Assembly (NCBI GenBank): GCA_017644005.1
Contig: JAEPMJ010000001.1
Coordinates: 558,001 to 622,000 of the forward strand
Source of the DNA: Rhizobiaceae bacterium
GTDB taxonomy: Bacteria > Pseudomonadota > Alphaproteobacteria > Rhizobiales > Rhizobiaceae
Direction of reading: 5' to 3'
Length of the DNA stretch: 64,000 nucleotides
This document shows positions 51,289-59,566 of this stretch, in pieces. The notes beneath the pieces were generated by a model. The model had not been told where the DNA came from. It ran no database searches and was given only the letters and a program-made list of their open reading frames with translations. Position 1 is the first letter of the stretch. Every line of letters begins with the position of its first letter. A program made the position numbers and the translations under genes.

Positions 51289-52614
51289 TCATTTTCCGTA
51301 GACATATTCAGGCAGCCAAAGGGCTATCTGCGGAAATGCCATGATGATCGTCAGCGCCAGAACCATGACGGCAACGAACGGGATGATGGACCGGTAGATA
51401 TCGCTGAGCGCGATTTCGGGCGGAGACATCGCCCGCATCAGGAACAGGTTGTAGCCGAAGGGCGGCGTCATGTAGGCGATCTGGGTGGTGATCGTGTACA
51501 GCACTCCGTACCAGATGAGATCGAATTCCAGGGCGCCGACCAGCGGAATGTAGAGCGGCGCGACGATGACCAGCATGGCCGTGTCGTCGAGGAAGGTCCC
51601 CATCAGGATGAAGCTCAGCTGCATCAGGATGAGGATCATCCAGGGGGACAGGCCAAGCCGTTCGGTGAACAGGCTTTCGATCGCCTTCACCGCGCCAAGC
51701 CCGTCGAAGACCGCGCCGAAGGCGAGTGCGGCCAGAATGATCCACATGAACATGCAGGTGATGCCGAGCGTGTTCCTTACCGAGGTCTCGAATACCTGCC
51801 AGGTCATGCGCCCTTTCAGAACAGCGGCCATCAAGGCGGTGATCGCGCCGATGGCGGAGCTCTCCACCAGCGAGGTCCAGCCGTTCACAAACGGGATCAT
51901 CATGGCGAAGAAGATCGCGAGCGGCAGAAGACCGGCAAGCAGGAGGCGGTATTTCTCGCGCGGAGGCAGGTCGCGTTCCTGCTTCGACAGAACCGGCCCG
52001 AGTTCCGGGTTAATGCGGCAGCGTATGGCGATGTAAAGCACGAACATGCCGGCCATCATCAGGCCCGGAATTATGCCCGCCAGCCAGAGCTGGCCGACCG
52101 GCTGGCGCGCAATCATGGCGTAGAGCACAAGCACCACCGAAGGCGGCACCAGGATGCCGAGCGATGAACCTGCCTGGATGACGCCGGTTACCATGCGTTT
52201 GTCGTAACCGCGGCGCAGCAGCTCGGGCAGCGCGATGGTGGCGCCGATCGCCATACCGGCGACAGAGAGACCGTTCATGGCCGAGATCAACACCATCAGG
52301 CCGATCGTGCCGATGGCCAGCCCGCCGCGCAGGCCGCCCATCCAGACATGGAACATGCGGTAGAGATCGTCGGCGATGCGGCTTTCCGACAGCACGTAAC
52401 CCATGAAGACGAACATCGGCACCGTGAGCAGCGGGTACCAACGCATCAGCTTGATCGACTGCGAAAACGCGATGTCGAACCCGCCCCGGTCGCCCCACAG
52501 CGCCAGTGCGGCGATGACCGCGACAAAACCGATCGCGCCAAATACCCGCTGGCCGCTGAACAACAGCAGCATCATGGACGCGAACATCAGAAGCGCGATC
52601 ATCTCGTAGGACAT
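51289..52614 (-). CDS. dctM: TRAP transporter large permease
   Basis: DctM-type secondary transporter subunit of 441 residues with about 12 hydrophobic segments. Typical regions are GGLAIGTIGLMVLISAMNGL and PSVVLVLYAMIARQPVGQLW. It uses an ion gradient to import the ligand delivered by DctP. The frame opens at 52722, but ATG 52614 gives the family start (MSYEMIALLMF) two bases after the small-permease stop. Confidence 0.93.
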   Translation of the reverse strand: MSYEMIALLMFASMMLLLFSGQRVFGAIGFVAVIAALALWGDRGGFDIAFSQSIKLMRWYPLLTVPMFVFMGYVLSESRIADDLYRMFHVWMGGLRGGLAIGTIGLMVLISAMNGLSVAGMAIGATIALPELLRRGYDKRMVTGVIQAGSSLGILVPPSVVLVLYAMIARQPVGQLWLAGIIPGLMMAGMFVLYIAIRCRINPELGPVLSKQERDLPPREKYRLLLAGLLPLAIFFAMMIPFVNGWTSLVESSAIGAITALMAAVLKGRMTWQVFETSVRNTLGITCMFMWIILAALAFGAVFDGLGAVKAIESLFTERLGLSPWMILILMQLSFILMGTFLDDTAMLVIVAPLYIPLVGALEFDLIWYGVLYTITTQIAYMTPPFGYNLFLMRAMSPPEIALSDIYRSIIPFVAVMVLALTIIMAFPQIALWLPEYVYGK

Positions 52615-52616
52615 GA

Positions 52617-53183
52617 TCAGGCCTCCTCGCCGCGCAGATGCATGATGTCCTTGGCGAGTTCGGACAAAGCCTGCATCAGCATCAGAAGCAGGCCAAGGCA
52701 CATGATCGCCTTGATCGGCCACAGGTAGGGTCGCCAGATCGTGCGGCTGCGCTCAAGCGTGCCGATGTCCTCAGATCCAGTGACAAGGCCGGCGAAAAAG
52801 GCGATCGGTTCGGAGCCGAAATAGCCCAACGAATAGGCCGTCGAGCTGATGCCGCCCCACAGCATCACCAAGAGATACACCATCAGGCACAGCACCGTGA
52901 CGGCATCGACCGCTGACTTACGCTTCAGCGACCAGTTTTCGTAGAAGAGGTCCATGCGCACATGCGAGCCGGTTTGCACCGCATAGGGGCCGCCGAGAAA
53001 GAAATAGGCGATCATCGCAAACTGCGCGACTTCCAGCGTCCACAATGACGGCCGCTCGCCGAACTTGCTGAGGGTCGACCACAGCAGCACCGCCATCATG
53101 ACGAAAATGCCGTACATGACGATGCGGCCAACCCGCAGGTTGATGGCGTCGACCACCGCGACATAGCTGCGCAGGAACCTCAC
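52617..53183 (-). CDS. dctQ: TRAP transporter small permease
   Basis: DctQ-type subunit of 188 residues with four hydrophobic segments; the central WTLEVAQFAMIAYFFLGGPYA and HVRMDLFYENWS regions are typical. The start is taken as GTG 53183, which overlaps the stop of the amidohydrolase-like gene (GTGA); the longer frame to 53270 reads into that gene. It forms the transporter with DctM. Confidence 0.9.
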   Translation of the reverse strand: MRFLRSYVAVVDAINLRVGRIVMYGIFVMMAVLLWSTLSKFGERPSLWTLEVAQFAMIAYFFLGGPYAVQTGSHVRMDLFYENWSLKRKSAVDAVTVLCLMVYLLVMLWGGISSTAYSLGYFGSEPIAFFAGLVTGSEDIGTLERSRTIWRPYLWPIKAIMCLGLLLMLMQALSELAKDIMHLRGEEA

Positions 53184-53956
53184 TTCGCGGTCTCCCCAAG
53201 CTGCGGCTGGCGAAGCTTCGCCAACGCGGCCTCGAGCCAGCGCGCCAGGTAGGCCGCCATCGCCAGGCACTGTTGAGGTGTCGCAATGAGATCGTTGCGG
53301 ATTTCGATCATCACATTCAGCATGCCCCGCGGCAGGGCATGCCGCTTCAACGTATGCGTGACGCCATCGCCGGGGCCATACGGCTGGTTGCGACGAATGT
53401 CGTAGCGCTCGCCGATGTCCAACATGGCGTCGGCGAAGCGGCTGTCCGTGTCATGAAGCACGCCGATTTCAACGTCGCGGCGCACGCCGTTGTAGATCGG
53501 CGTAAAGCTGTGCAGTGTCACGATCACCGCGCCGTCGCCGCGTTCATTCAACACCTCTTCGACACGCTGCTCGAACGGGCGGTAGTAGAACTCGGTCCGC
53601 AGCCGGCGATCGGATTCGGAGAGGTTGGCGTTTCCCGGAACGGTGTAGATTTCGCTTTTCGCCGGCATTGCCCCGCTCGCCTCGGGCGGGCGGTTGCAAT
53701 CGTAAACGAGGCGCGAAACGGTGCTGTAGACGAGTGCCGAGTCGAGCCGGCCGGACAGCGCGAGCGCGGTCTCCATTGCGCCCGGGTCCCAGGCGATGTG
53801 ACTGGTCAGCGCATCAGCCTTCAGCCCCAGATCGTGGAACTCCGGCGGTATACGGGAACTGGCGTGTTCGCAGATCAACACTATGGCGTGGGACCCGCCC
53901 GGATTGGCGGTCCTGACCACTTCGTTATCGGCAAAAGCTCCAGCCGGTAGCTGCAC
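53180..53956 (-). CDS. N-formylglutamate-amidohydrolase-like protein
   Basis: Protein of 258 residues of the HutG/N-formylglutamate amidohydrolase family, metal-dependent amidases. It shows ICEHASSRIPPEFHDLG at the N terminus, the HIAWDPGAM segment, and VIVTLHSFTPIYNG and RNQPYGPGDGVTHTL. The start is taken as GTG 53956, with GGGGAGA five to six bases upstream; a TTG at 53980 would add eight residues. It is the first gene of the operon and is coupled to the TRAP small permease, so it probably cuts an acyl- or gamma-glutamyl-amide formed in the pathway rather than serving histidine degradation. Confidence 0.82.
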   Translation of the reverse strand: MQLPAGAFADNEVVRTANPGGSHAIVLICEHASSRIPPEFHDLGLKADALTSHIAWDPGAMETALALSGRLDSALVYSTVSRLVYDCNRPPEASGAMPAKSEIYTVPGNANLSESDRRLRTEFYYRPFEQRVEEVLNERGDGAVIVTLHSFTPIYNGVRRDVEIGVLHDTDSRFADAMLDIGERYDIRRNQPYGPGDGVTHTLKRHALPRGMLNVMIEIRNDLIATPQQCLAMAAYLARWLEAALAKLRQPQLGETAK

Positions 53957-54114
53957 GCTCGATCTCCCCGGATGGACCAATGTTCGTCGTGTCGCGCGAC
54001 CGAGTCAATTGATTTTCGTACAAATATTTTCAATCGATGGGTTTCTGTGAATTTTTTGACAGCAGTGCGCGGAACGCTATACGCTGCGTCTCGATGCACA
54101 GGGAGTAGACGCAG

Positions 54115-54978
54115 TTGGACGCGAAGACGGTTGCGGAAAAGCTGCGCGCGAGCACGGACGATCTGACCCGGTCCGAGCGGCAGCTTAGCGGCGTCATCCT
54201 GCAGAATTACCCGGTTTCCGGCATGGGCACGATCACGGCGCTTGCGGAAGCCGCAAGTGTATCAACACCGACAGTGGCACGGCTTGTCCAGAAGCTCGGC
54301 TTTTCCGGTTTTCCTGACTTTCAGCGAGCGCTGCGCGCGGAGTTGGACGAAAAGATCTCCAGCCCGCTCACCAAACGCGCCACCTGGGTGGACGACGCGC
54401 CCGATGCCCACATTCTCAACCGCTTCACCAAAGCGGTTATCGAAAATGTCGGGCAGTCCATGTCGACTATCGACCCGGCGGATTTCGACACTGCCTGCGC
54501 GCTTCTGAGCGAGCCCAAGCGGCGGGTTTTCGTGGTTGGCGGGCGCATTACGCGCACCCTTGCCGACTACTTTTTCCTGCACATGCAGGTCATCCGCGAC
54601 GATGTGGTTCACATCGCGTCGAACTCGAACGCATGGCCGCACTACATCCTCAACCTGAAACCGGATGATGTGGTCGTCATTTTCGACATTCGCCGCTACG
54701 AAAACAGCACGCTGCGGCTTGCCGAACTCGCCAGCGAGCGCGGCGCGAGCATCATCCTGTTCTCCGACCAGTGGGTGTCGCCGATCGCGCAACACGCACG
54801 TGTGACTTTCAAAAGCCACATCGCCGCGCCCTCAGCGTGGGATTCCAACATCGCGGTGATGCTGATCGCCGAAATCGTCATCGCCGAGGTACAGGAGCGC
54901 AACTGGAAGGAAACCCGACAGCGCATGGAAGCGCTGGAAGAAATGTTCGACCGTACGCGCTTCTTCCGCAAGTTCTAG
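54115..54978 (+). CDS. RpiR/MurR-family regulator
   Basis: Transcription regulator of 287 residues with an N-terminal HTH_6 domain (TALAEAASVSTPTVARLVQK, LGFSGFPDFQRAL) and a C-terminal SIS domain (RVFVVGGRITRTLADYFFLH) that binds a phosphosugar or similar ligand. The start is TTG 54115 with GGGAG nine bases upstream. It is divergent from the amidohydrolase/TRAP operon across a 158-base AT-rich region (ATTGA...TCAAT words near 54007-54033), so it probably controls that operon. Confidence 0.88.
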   Translation: MDAKTVAEKLRASTDDLTRSERQLSGVILQNYPVSGMGTITALAEAASVSTPTVARLVQKLGFSGFPDFQRALRAELDEKISSPLTKRATWVDDAPDAHILNRFTKAVIENVGQSMSTIDPADFDTACALLSEPKRRVFVVGGRITRTLADYFFLHMQVIRDDVVHIASNSNAWPHYILNLKPDDVVVIFDIRRYENSTLRLAELASERGASIILFSDQWVSPIAQHARVTFKSHIAAPSAWDSNIAVMLIAEIVIAEVQERNWKETRQRMEALEEMFDRTRFFRKF

Positions 54979-54998
54979 ACTGCCGTTCGGGCTGCCGC

Positions 54999-55847
54999 TC
55001 AAGCTGCGTCCCAGCCTTGTCTGATATGGCGGTAGCCATCGCGATAGACCGCCTCCGGACTTTCAGCGAAATCGCGCCAGACCTTGGTTGCCGCTGCAAG
55101 GTCGGGCAATCCGCGCCCGAACGCCTCGATCGTCAGCCAGTCGTCGTAGCCGCTCGCCTTGATTGCGGCGAAGGTCTCCACCCACGGTATGTTGCCCCTG
55201 CCCGGCACGCCGCGGTCGTTCTCCGAAATATGCACATGGACGATGTTGCGCAGGTTTCGGGTGAACGCGCCGATGGGATCGGCTTCCTCGATATTGGCGT
55301 GAAAGGTGTCGTACATCGCCTTGATGTTCGGGTGCCCGACATCGTCGACCAGCCGCGACAGATCATCCATCGTGTTGACCAGATAGCACTCGAAGCGGTT
55401 CAGCGCTTCAAGGCCAATGGTGACGCCGCCGGTCGCCGCCAATTCGCCGACCGCACGCTGCGTTTCCACTGCACGGGCCCATTCGCCCTCGCTCGGCCCC
55501 TCGCCCGAAAAATGCCCCAGCGTGGAATGAAGCGGGCCGCTCAGCCGGTCAGCGCCAAGGGCCGCCGCGCATTCGATCGCCCATTTCATGTGAGCGATGC
55601 CCGTCTCGCGCACGCTCACGTCGGGGGAAATGAGGTTCATCGCCGGGTCGCCCATCGCCGCCACCGCGGTGCGCTCGAGCCCCAGTTCGTCCAGCAAGGC
55701 ACCGAGTTCGGCAAAGTAAGCCGGCTCGCCTTCGAAGATCGGCACCTCGACACCGTCGAAGCCGGTGGCCTTGATGTCGCGCAGCAGCGAAACGTGGTCA
55801 CGCGTCAGATGCGTGGTCCACAAGAACATGCACATCCCGATCTTCAT
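54999..55847 (-). CDS. Xylose-isomerase-like TIM-barrel epimerase/isomerase
   Basis: Sugar phosphate isomerase/epimerase of 282 residues, AP-endonuclease-2/D-tagatose-3-epimerase type. Metal ligands are likely in IGLEALNRFECYLVN (Glu), KAMYDTFHANIEE (Asp, His) and LTIEAFG (Glu). It would interconvert ketoses or act on inositol- or hydroxypyruvate-type substrates. The frame opens at 55904, but ATG 55847 (MKIGMCMFLW) is the family start; the last 28 bases of the neighbouring Gfo/Idh gene lie just beyond. It is the last gene of the minus-strand pair with that dehydrogenase. Confidence 0.85.
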   Translation of the reverse strand: MKIGMCMFLWTTHLTRDHVSLLRDIKATGFDGVEVPIFEGEPAYFAELGALLDELGLERTAVAAMGDPAMNLISPDVSVRETGIAHMKWAIECAAALGADRLSGPLHSTLGHFSGEGPSEGEWARAVETQRAVGELAATGGVTIGLEALNRFECYLVNTMDDLSRLVDDVGHPNIKAMYDTFHANIEEADPIGAFTRNLRNIVHVHISENDRGVPGRGNIPWVETFAAIKASGYDDWLTIEAFGRGLPDLAAATKVWRDFAESPEAVYRDGYRHIRQGWDAA

Positions 55848-55875
55848 GGGGTGGCTCCGCCGTGCAGCAATTCGG

Positions 55876-57069
55876 TCAAAGCGCGAGCTTCGTCCATTTC
55901 GCATTCGCCTTTGCCGATTTCACGCAGGCGTCCACAAAGGCAACGCCCTCCACCCCGTCGTCGGCGGTCGGGAAAATGACGTTCTTGTCCAGCTTGCCTG
56001 ATTTCGGGCGGGCGGCACGGATGGCCCGCGCTGCCTCGGCGTAAATGTTGGCGAACCCCTCGAAATAACCCTCGGGATGGCCAGGAGGTACCCGCGACAC
56101 GCGAGCCGCCGCGTCACCGGCGCCGGCGCCGCCCCGCGTTATCAGCCGTTTCTCCTCGCCGAACGGTGTGTACCAGAGATGGTTGGGATGCTCCTGCTCC
56201 CACTCCAGTCCGCCTTTTTCGCCGTAGATTCGGAGCTTGAGCGCGTTTTCATTGCCGGGCGCGACCTGGCTTGCCCAGATCATGCCCTTGGCGGCGGGCG
56301 CGGCACCCTTCTTTTTGAAGCGCAGCATAACATGCGCATTGTCGTCGACCCGGCGGCCTTTCACGAAGGCATCGAGGTCGGCTGACAACGCATCGAGCTC
56401 CAGCCCCGAGACAAAGCGCGCCAGATTGTAGGCATGAGTGCCGATATCACCGGTGGCGCCGCCCGCACCGGACTGCTTGGGGTCGGTGCGCCATGAGGCC
56501 TGTTTCTGCCCGGTCTTTTCGAGATCGGTGGTCAGCCAGTCCTGCGGGTACTCAGCATGCACGAGCCGGATGTTGCCGAGCTTGCCCGACTGCACCATTT
56601 CGCGCGCCTGCCGGACCATTGGATAACCGGTATAGTTGTGCGTCAGCACGAAGAGCCTGCCGCTCTTTTTCACCAGCGCCGCCAGTTTCTTTGCGTCGGC
56701 CAAAGTCGAGGTCAGCGGCTTGTCGCAGATGACATGAATGCCGGCTTCCAGAAATGCCCTGGCGGCGGGCCAATGGACATGGTTCGGCGTGACGATTGCG
56801 ACGGCCTCGATTCCGTCGGTGCGTTTGGCCTCGGCCTTCGCCATCGCGGCAAAGCTCGGATAGGACCGGTCAGCCTCTATCCCAAGTTCGGCGGCACTCG
56901 CGGCCGCTCGCTTGGGGTCGGACGACAGCGCGCCGGCGACAAGCTGAAACTCGCCGTCGATGCGCGATGCGATGCGGTGCACTGCACCTATGAAAGCACC
57001 CTGCCCGCCACCGACCATACCAAGGCGGATCGGGCCGCTGCCCTCCTGCGATTTCGATGCGCTGACCAT
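55876..57069 (-). CDS. Gfo/Idh/MocA-family sugar dehydrogenase
   Basis: NAD(P)-dependent dehydrogenase of 397 residues. The Rossmann start is LGMVGGGQGAFIGAVHRIA, the catalytic Lys motif is ICDKPLTSTLADA (usually EKP), and the C-terminal domain carries DIGTHAYNLARFVSG. Relatives oxidise inositols, glucosides or 3-keto-sugars. ATG 57069 has GGAGGA directly upstream, and just beyond that Shine-Dalgarno lies the heptamer repeat at 57084-57132. It probably works with the isomerase gene 28 bases downstream. Confidence 0.92.
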   Translation of the reverse strand: MVSASKSQEGSGPIRLGMVGGGQGAFIGAVHRIASRIDGEFQLVAGALSSDPKRAAASAAELGIEADRSYPSFAAMAKAEAKRTDGIEAVAIVTPNHVHWPAARAFLEAGIHVICDKPLTSTLADAKKLAALVKKSGRLFVLTHNYTGYPMVRQAREMVQSGKLGNIRLVHAEYPQDWLTTDLEKTGQKQASWRTDPKQSGAGGATGDIGTHAYNLARFVSGLELDALSADLDAFVKGRRVDDNAHVMLRFKKKGAAPAAKGMIWASQVAPGNENALKLRIYGEKGGLEWEQEHPNHLWYTPFGEEKRLITRGGAGAGDAAARVSRVPPGHPEGYFEGFANIYAEAARAIRAARPKSGKLDKNVIFPTADDGVEGVAFVDACVKSAKANAKWTKLAL

Positions 57070-57083
57070 TTGCCGTTCCTCCA

Positions 57084-57132
57084 GCGAGTAGCGAGTAGCG
57101 AGTAGCGAGTAGCGAGTAGCGAGTAGCGAGTA
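57084..57132. repeat. Seven-copy heptamer tandem repeat
   Basis: Seven perfect tandem copies of GCGAGTA, ending at GGA. The array lies immediately upstream of the Shine-Dalgarno of the Gfo/Idh gene (minus strand), so copy number would change promoter or leader spacing. The unit is not a multiple of three, but here it is non-coding. Confidence 0.97.
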
Positions 57133-57200
57133 GGAAGAACGTTTCGGTCGGGTCTAGGTCAAGCCCGGCAAGCCAAACCTATTCGCCACCACCTATTCGC

Positions 57201-58259
57201 TTATTCGATCCCCATCATCTTCCTGACTGCCGCCTTGTCTGTCTTACCACCCGCGAAATCGTCGAAGGCGACGTCCGTTACCTCGATGATGTGGGCAGCG
57301 ATGAAAGGAGCGCCTTCGGCCGCGCCCTGTTCCGAACTCTTGATCGCGCATTCCCACTCAAGCACCGCCCATGAGGTGTAGCCATACTGCGCGAGCTTGG
57401 AGAAGATGCCGGGGAAATCGACCTGGCCGTCGCCCAGCGAACGGAAGCGGCCGGCTCGTTCCATCCAGCCAGCGTAACCTGAGTAAACGCCCTGGCGGCC
57501 CGTCGGGTTGAACTCCGCATCCTTCACATGGAAGGCCGAAATGCGCTCGTGATAAATGTCGATGAAGGCCAGGTAGTCGAGCTGCTGCAGAACGAAATGC
57601 GACGGATCGTAGTTGATCATGCAGCGCTTGTGGCCGCCCAGCGCATCCAGGAACAGTTCGAAGGTCGCGCCGTCGAATACATCTTCGCCGGGGTGAATCT
57701 CATACGCATAGTCGACCCCGTTATCCTCATAGATGTCGAGGATCGGTTTCCAGCGCCTTGCCAGTTCCCCGAACGCTTCCTCGATGAGACCGGCCGGCCG
57801 CTGCGGCCACGGATAGAGATACGGAAAGGCGAGCGCGCCGGTGAAACCGACCGAAACATCGAGGCCCATATTGCGAGAGGCCTTTGCCGCCTTGGTGACC
57901 TGATCGACCGCCCATTCCTGCCGGGCTTTCGGGTTGCCGTGCACGGTCTCGGGCGCGAATGCATCGAATGCGGAATCATAGGCCGGGTGTACCGCAACCA
58001 GCTGACCCTGGAGATGCGAGGACAACTCCGTAACCTCAACGCCGGCGTCGGCACAGATGCCCTTCACCTCGTCGCAATAGGCCTTCGACGATGCGGCCTT
58101 GGCGAGGTCGAACAGACGTCCGTCCCAGGTCGGTATCTGCACACCCTTGTAGCCGAGATCAGCCGCCCATTTGGCGATCGAAGGGAGCGAGTTGAACGGA
58201 GCCGCGTCCCCGGCAAACTGCGCGAGAAATATGGCTGGGCCTTTCATCGATGCTGGCAT
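57201..58259 (-). CDS. Xylose-isomerase-like TIM-barrel protein
   Basis: Sugar phosphate isomerase/epimerase-fold protein of 352 residues. Likely metal ligands are in DYAYEIHPGEDVFDG (Glu), MINYDPSHFV (Asp, His) and AVLEWECAI (Glu). It starts GPAIFLAQFAGDAAPFNSLP and is longer than the two other TIM-barrel isomerases of this cluster. ATG 58259 is chosen, with GGGAGGACAG upstream; the frame upstream to 58331 has no better start. It is followed by the Gfo/Idh gene, so it is likely in the same transcript despite the repeat between them. The substrate is unknown. Confidence 0.86.
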   Translation of the reverse strand: MPASMKGPAIFLAQFAGDAAPFNSLPSIAKWAADLGYKGVQIPTWDGRLFDLAKAASSKAYCDEVKGICADAGVEVTELSSHLQGQLVAVHPAYDSAFDAFAPETVHGNPKARQEWAVDQVTKAAKASRNMGLDVSVGFTGALAFPYLYPWPQRPAGLIEEAFGELARRWKPILDIYEDNGVDYAYEIHPGEDVFDGATFELFLDALGGHKRCMINYDPSHFVLQQLDYLAFIDIYHERISAFHVKDAEFNPTGRQGVYSGYAGWMERAGRFRSLGDGQVDFPGIFSKLAQYGYTSWAVLEWECAIKSSEQGAAEGAPFIAAHIIEVTDVAFDDFAGGKTDKAAVRKMMGIE

Positions 58260-58359
58260 GAAACTGTCCTCCCAGATGTTTCGTCCGACTGGCTGCCCTG
58301 CATCTGGTCTGGCCAATTCACCGGATGCCAAGTGCAGAGCGACACCTAAATCGTTTCAT

Positions 58360-58372
58360 CTGGTATTACCAG
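58360..58372. promoter_or_regulatory. Putative GntR operator 1 (CTGGTATTACCAG)
   Basis: Perfect 13-bp palindrome of the TGGTnnnACCA form recognised by FadR-subfamily GntR regulators. It lies about 100 bases upstream of the 57201 gene start, on its promoter side. The GntR protein at 60742 is the natural candidate ligand. Confidence 0.65.
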
Positions 58373-58539
58373 CCGTGCGCCGCAGGTCAAGAGAGGACAG
58401 GCGCCGACCGCGACCAATCTGGCCTTTCGCGTCGCTTTATTCGGCAGTTTTCTGGCTAATCCGCCCGGTGCGCCGTGATTTTTCGGCACAGCTTGCGAAC
58501 GCCGTCATAATACGATACTGGATTTTCAGCAGCCCAAAT

Positions 58540-58550
58540 TGGTCCAACCA
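58540..58550. promoter_or_regulatory. Putative GntR operator 2 (TGGTCCAACCA)
   Basis: Same TGGTnnnACCA palindrome with a different centre, 77 bases upstream of the 58627 gene start and 180 bases from operator 1. The pair brackets the divergent promoters. Confidence 0.65.
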
Positions 58551-58626
58551 GATTGAGGCAGCAAGGAAAATCTAGCGGCCTGACCACGGGATCGAGGACC
58601 GCGGCCAAACCGGGAGGAATTGGGTC

Positions 58627-59514
58627 ATGCACCTTTCAACGCACAACTGGATGCGCGCCGAACCACTGGAAGTGACGCTGAAGCGGATCAAGCAGTTCGG
58701 CTATGAGTCGATCGAGATTTCCGGCGAACCCGAGCAGTACAAGACCAAGGAAACACGTGCCCTGCTCAAAGAGCATGGCATTCGTTGCTGGGGCGCCGTC
58801 ACCCTTATGCTCGGCGAACGCAACCTTGCTGCGAAAGACCAGGGGCAACGCGAGCGGTCCGTGCAGTATGTCAAAGATGTGCTCACCATGGTGAGCGAGC
58901 TCGACGGAGAGATCATAACTCTGGTTCCGGCGACCGTCGGCAAGGTCGTGCCGGACGGCACGGAGGAAGAAGAGTGGGGCTGGGTGGTCGATGCGACACG
59001 CGAGTGCTTTGCCCACGCCAAGAAGGTCGGCGTGCGGGTCGCCGTAGAGCCGCTCAACCGTTTCGAGACCTATCTCTTCAACCGGGGCGAGCAGGCGCTT
59101 GCGCTGGCCGACGCGGTCAGCCCCGAATGCGGCGTATGCCTCGATGCCTATCATATTCACATGGAGGAGTTCGACGTCGAGGAGGCGATCCGCAAGGCCG
59201 GCAAGCGTCTTTTCGACTTCCACGTCGCCGACAACAACCGCTTTGCCGCGGGCGTCGGCACGATCGACTGGCCGAAGATCGTCGGAATCCTCAAGGACAT
59301 CGGCTATGATGGGGCGCTAACCAACGAGTTCGTTGCGCCTGTCGACCGCACACCGGCCAACCGATACCCCGACATGGTTGAACGCAACCCGGTGGACATC
59401 TCGCCCGAGCAGCTGAAGTTCATCCAGGATCATGGGTCGAGCCTGCTCACCGAGAAGTTCTATACCGACCAGATGCGCATCACGGCGGAAACGCTTCTGC
59501 CGCTGATGAAGTGA
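58627..59514 (+). CDS. D-tagatose-3-epimerase-like sugar isomerase
   Basis: TIM-barrel isomerase/epimerase of 295 residues starting MHLSTHNWMRAEPLE. Metal ligands are expected in VAVEPLNRFETYLFN (Glu), VCLDAYHIHMEEF (Asp, His) and LTNEFVAPV (Glu), closely parallel to the 54999 protein. GGGAGGA precedes ATG 58627. It begins the plus-strand operon with the enolase-type dehydratase, GntR regulator and hydroxyacid dehydrogenase, and is followed by a strong hairpin at 59522-59543. Confidence 0.87.
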   Translation: MHLSTHNWMRAEPLEVTLKRIKQFGYESIEISGEPEQYKTKETRALLKEHGIRCWGAVTLMLGERNLAAKDQGQRERSVQYVKDVLTMVSELDGEIITLVPATVGKVVPDGTEEEEWGWVVDATRECFAHAKKVGVRVAVEPLNRFETYLFNRGEQALALADAVSPECGVCLDAYHIHMEEFDVEEAIRKAGKRLFDFHVADNNRFAAGVGTIDWPKIVGILKDIGYDGALTNEFVAPVDRTPANRYPDMVERNPVDISPEQLKFIQDHGSSLLTEKFYTDQMRITAETLLPLMK

Positions 59515-59521
59515 TGGCGCG

Positions 59522-59543
59522 CGCGGCGCCTCACGGCGCCGCG
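59522..59543 (+). promoter_or_regulatory. Intercistronic hairpin before the enolase-type gene
   Basis: Perfect 9-bp GC stem CGCGGCGCC/GGCGCCGCG with a TCAC loop, eight bases after the isomerase stop and 23 bases before the next start. No T tract. It could stabilise the isomerase message or limit translation of the next gene. Confidence 0.6.
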
Positions 59544-59566
59544 GCCCGCACCGACATGGTGGATTG

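Larger units (their letters stand above)
58260..58626. other. Divergent control region of the sugar cluster
   Basis: These 367 bases separate the starts of the 57201 and 58627 genes. They contain the two GntR-type palindromes annotated separately and a weaker third (TGGTCTGGCCA) near 58305-58315. No gene is visible. Confidence 0.55.

Noticed and set aside
57084-57132. CRISPR array interpretation of the tandem repeat
   Set aside because: Units are only seven bases long with no spacers and no cas genes nearby.
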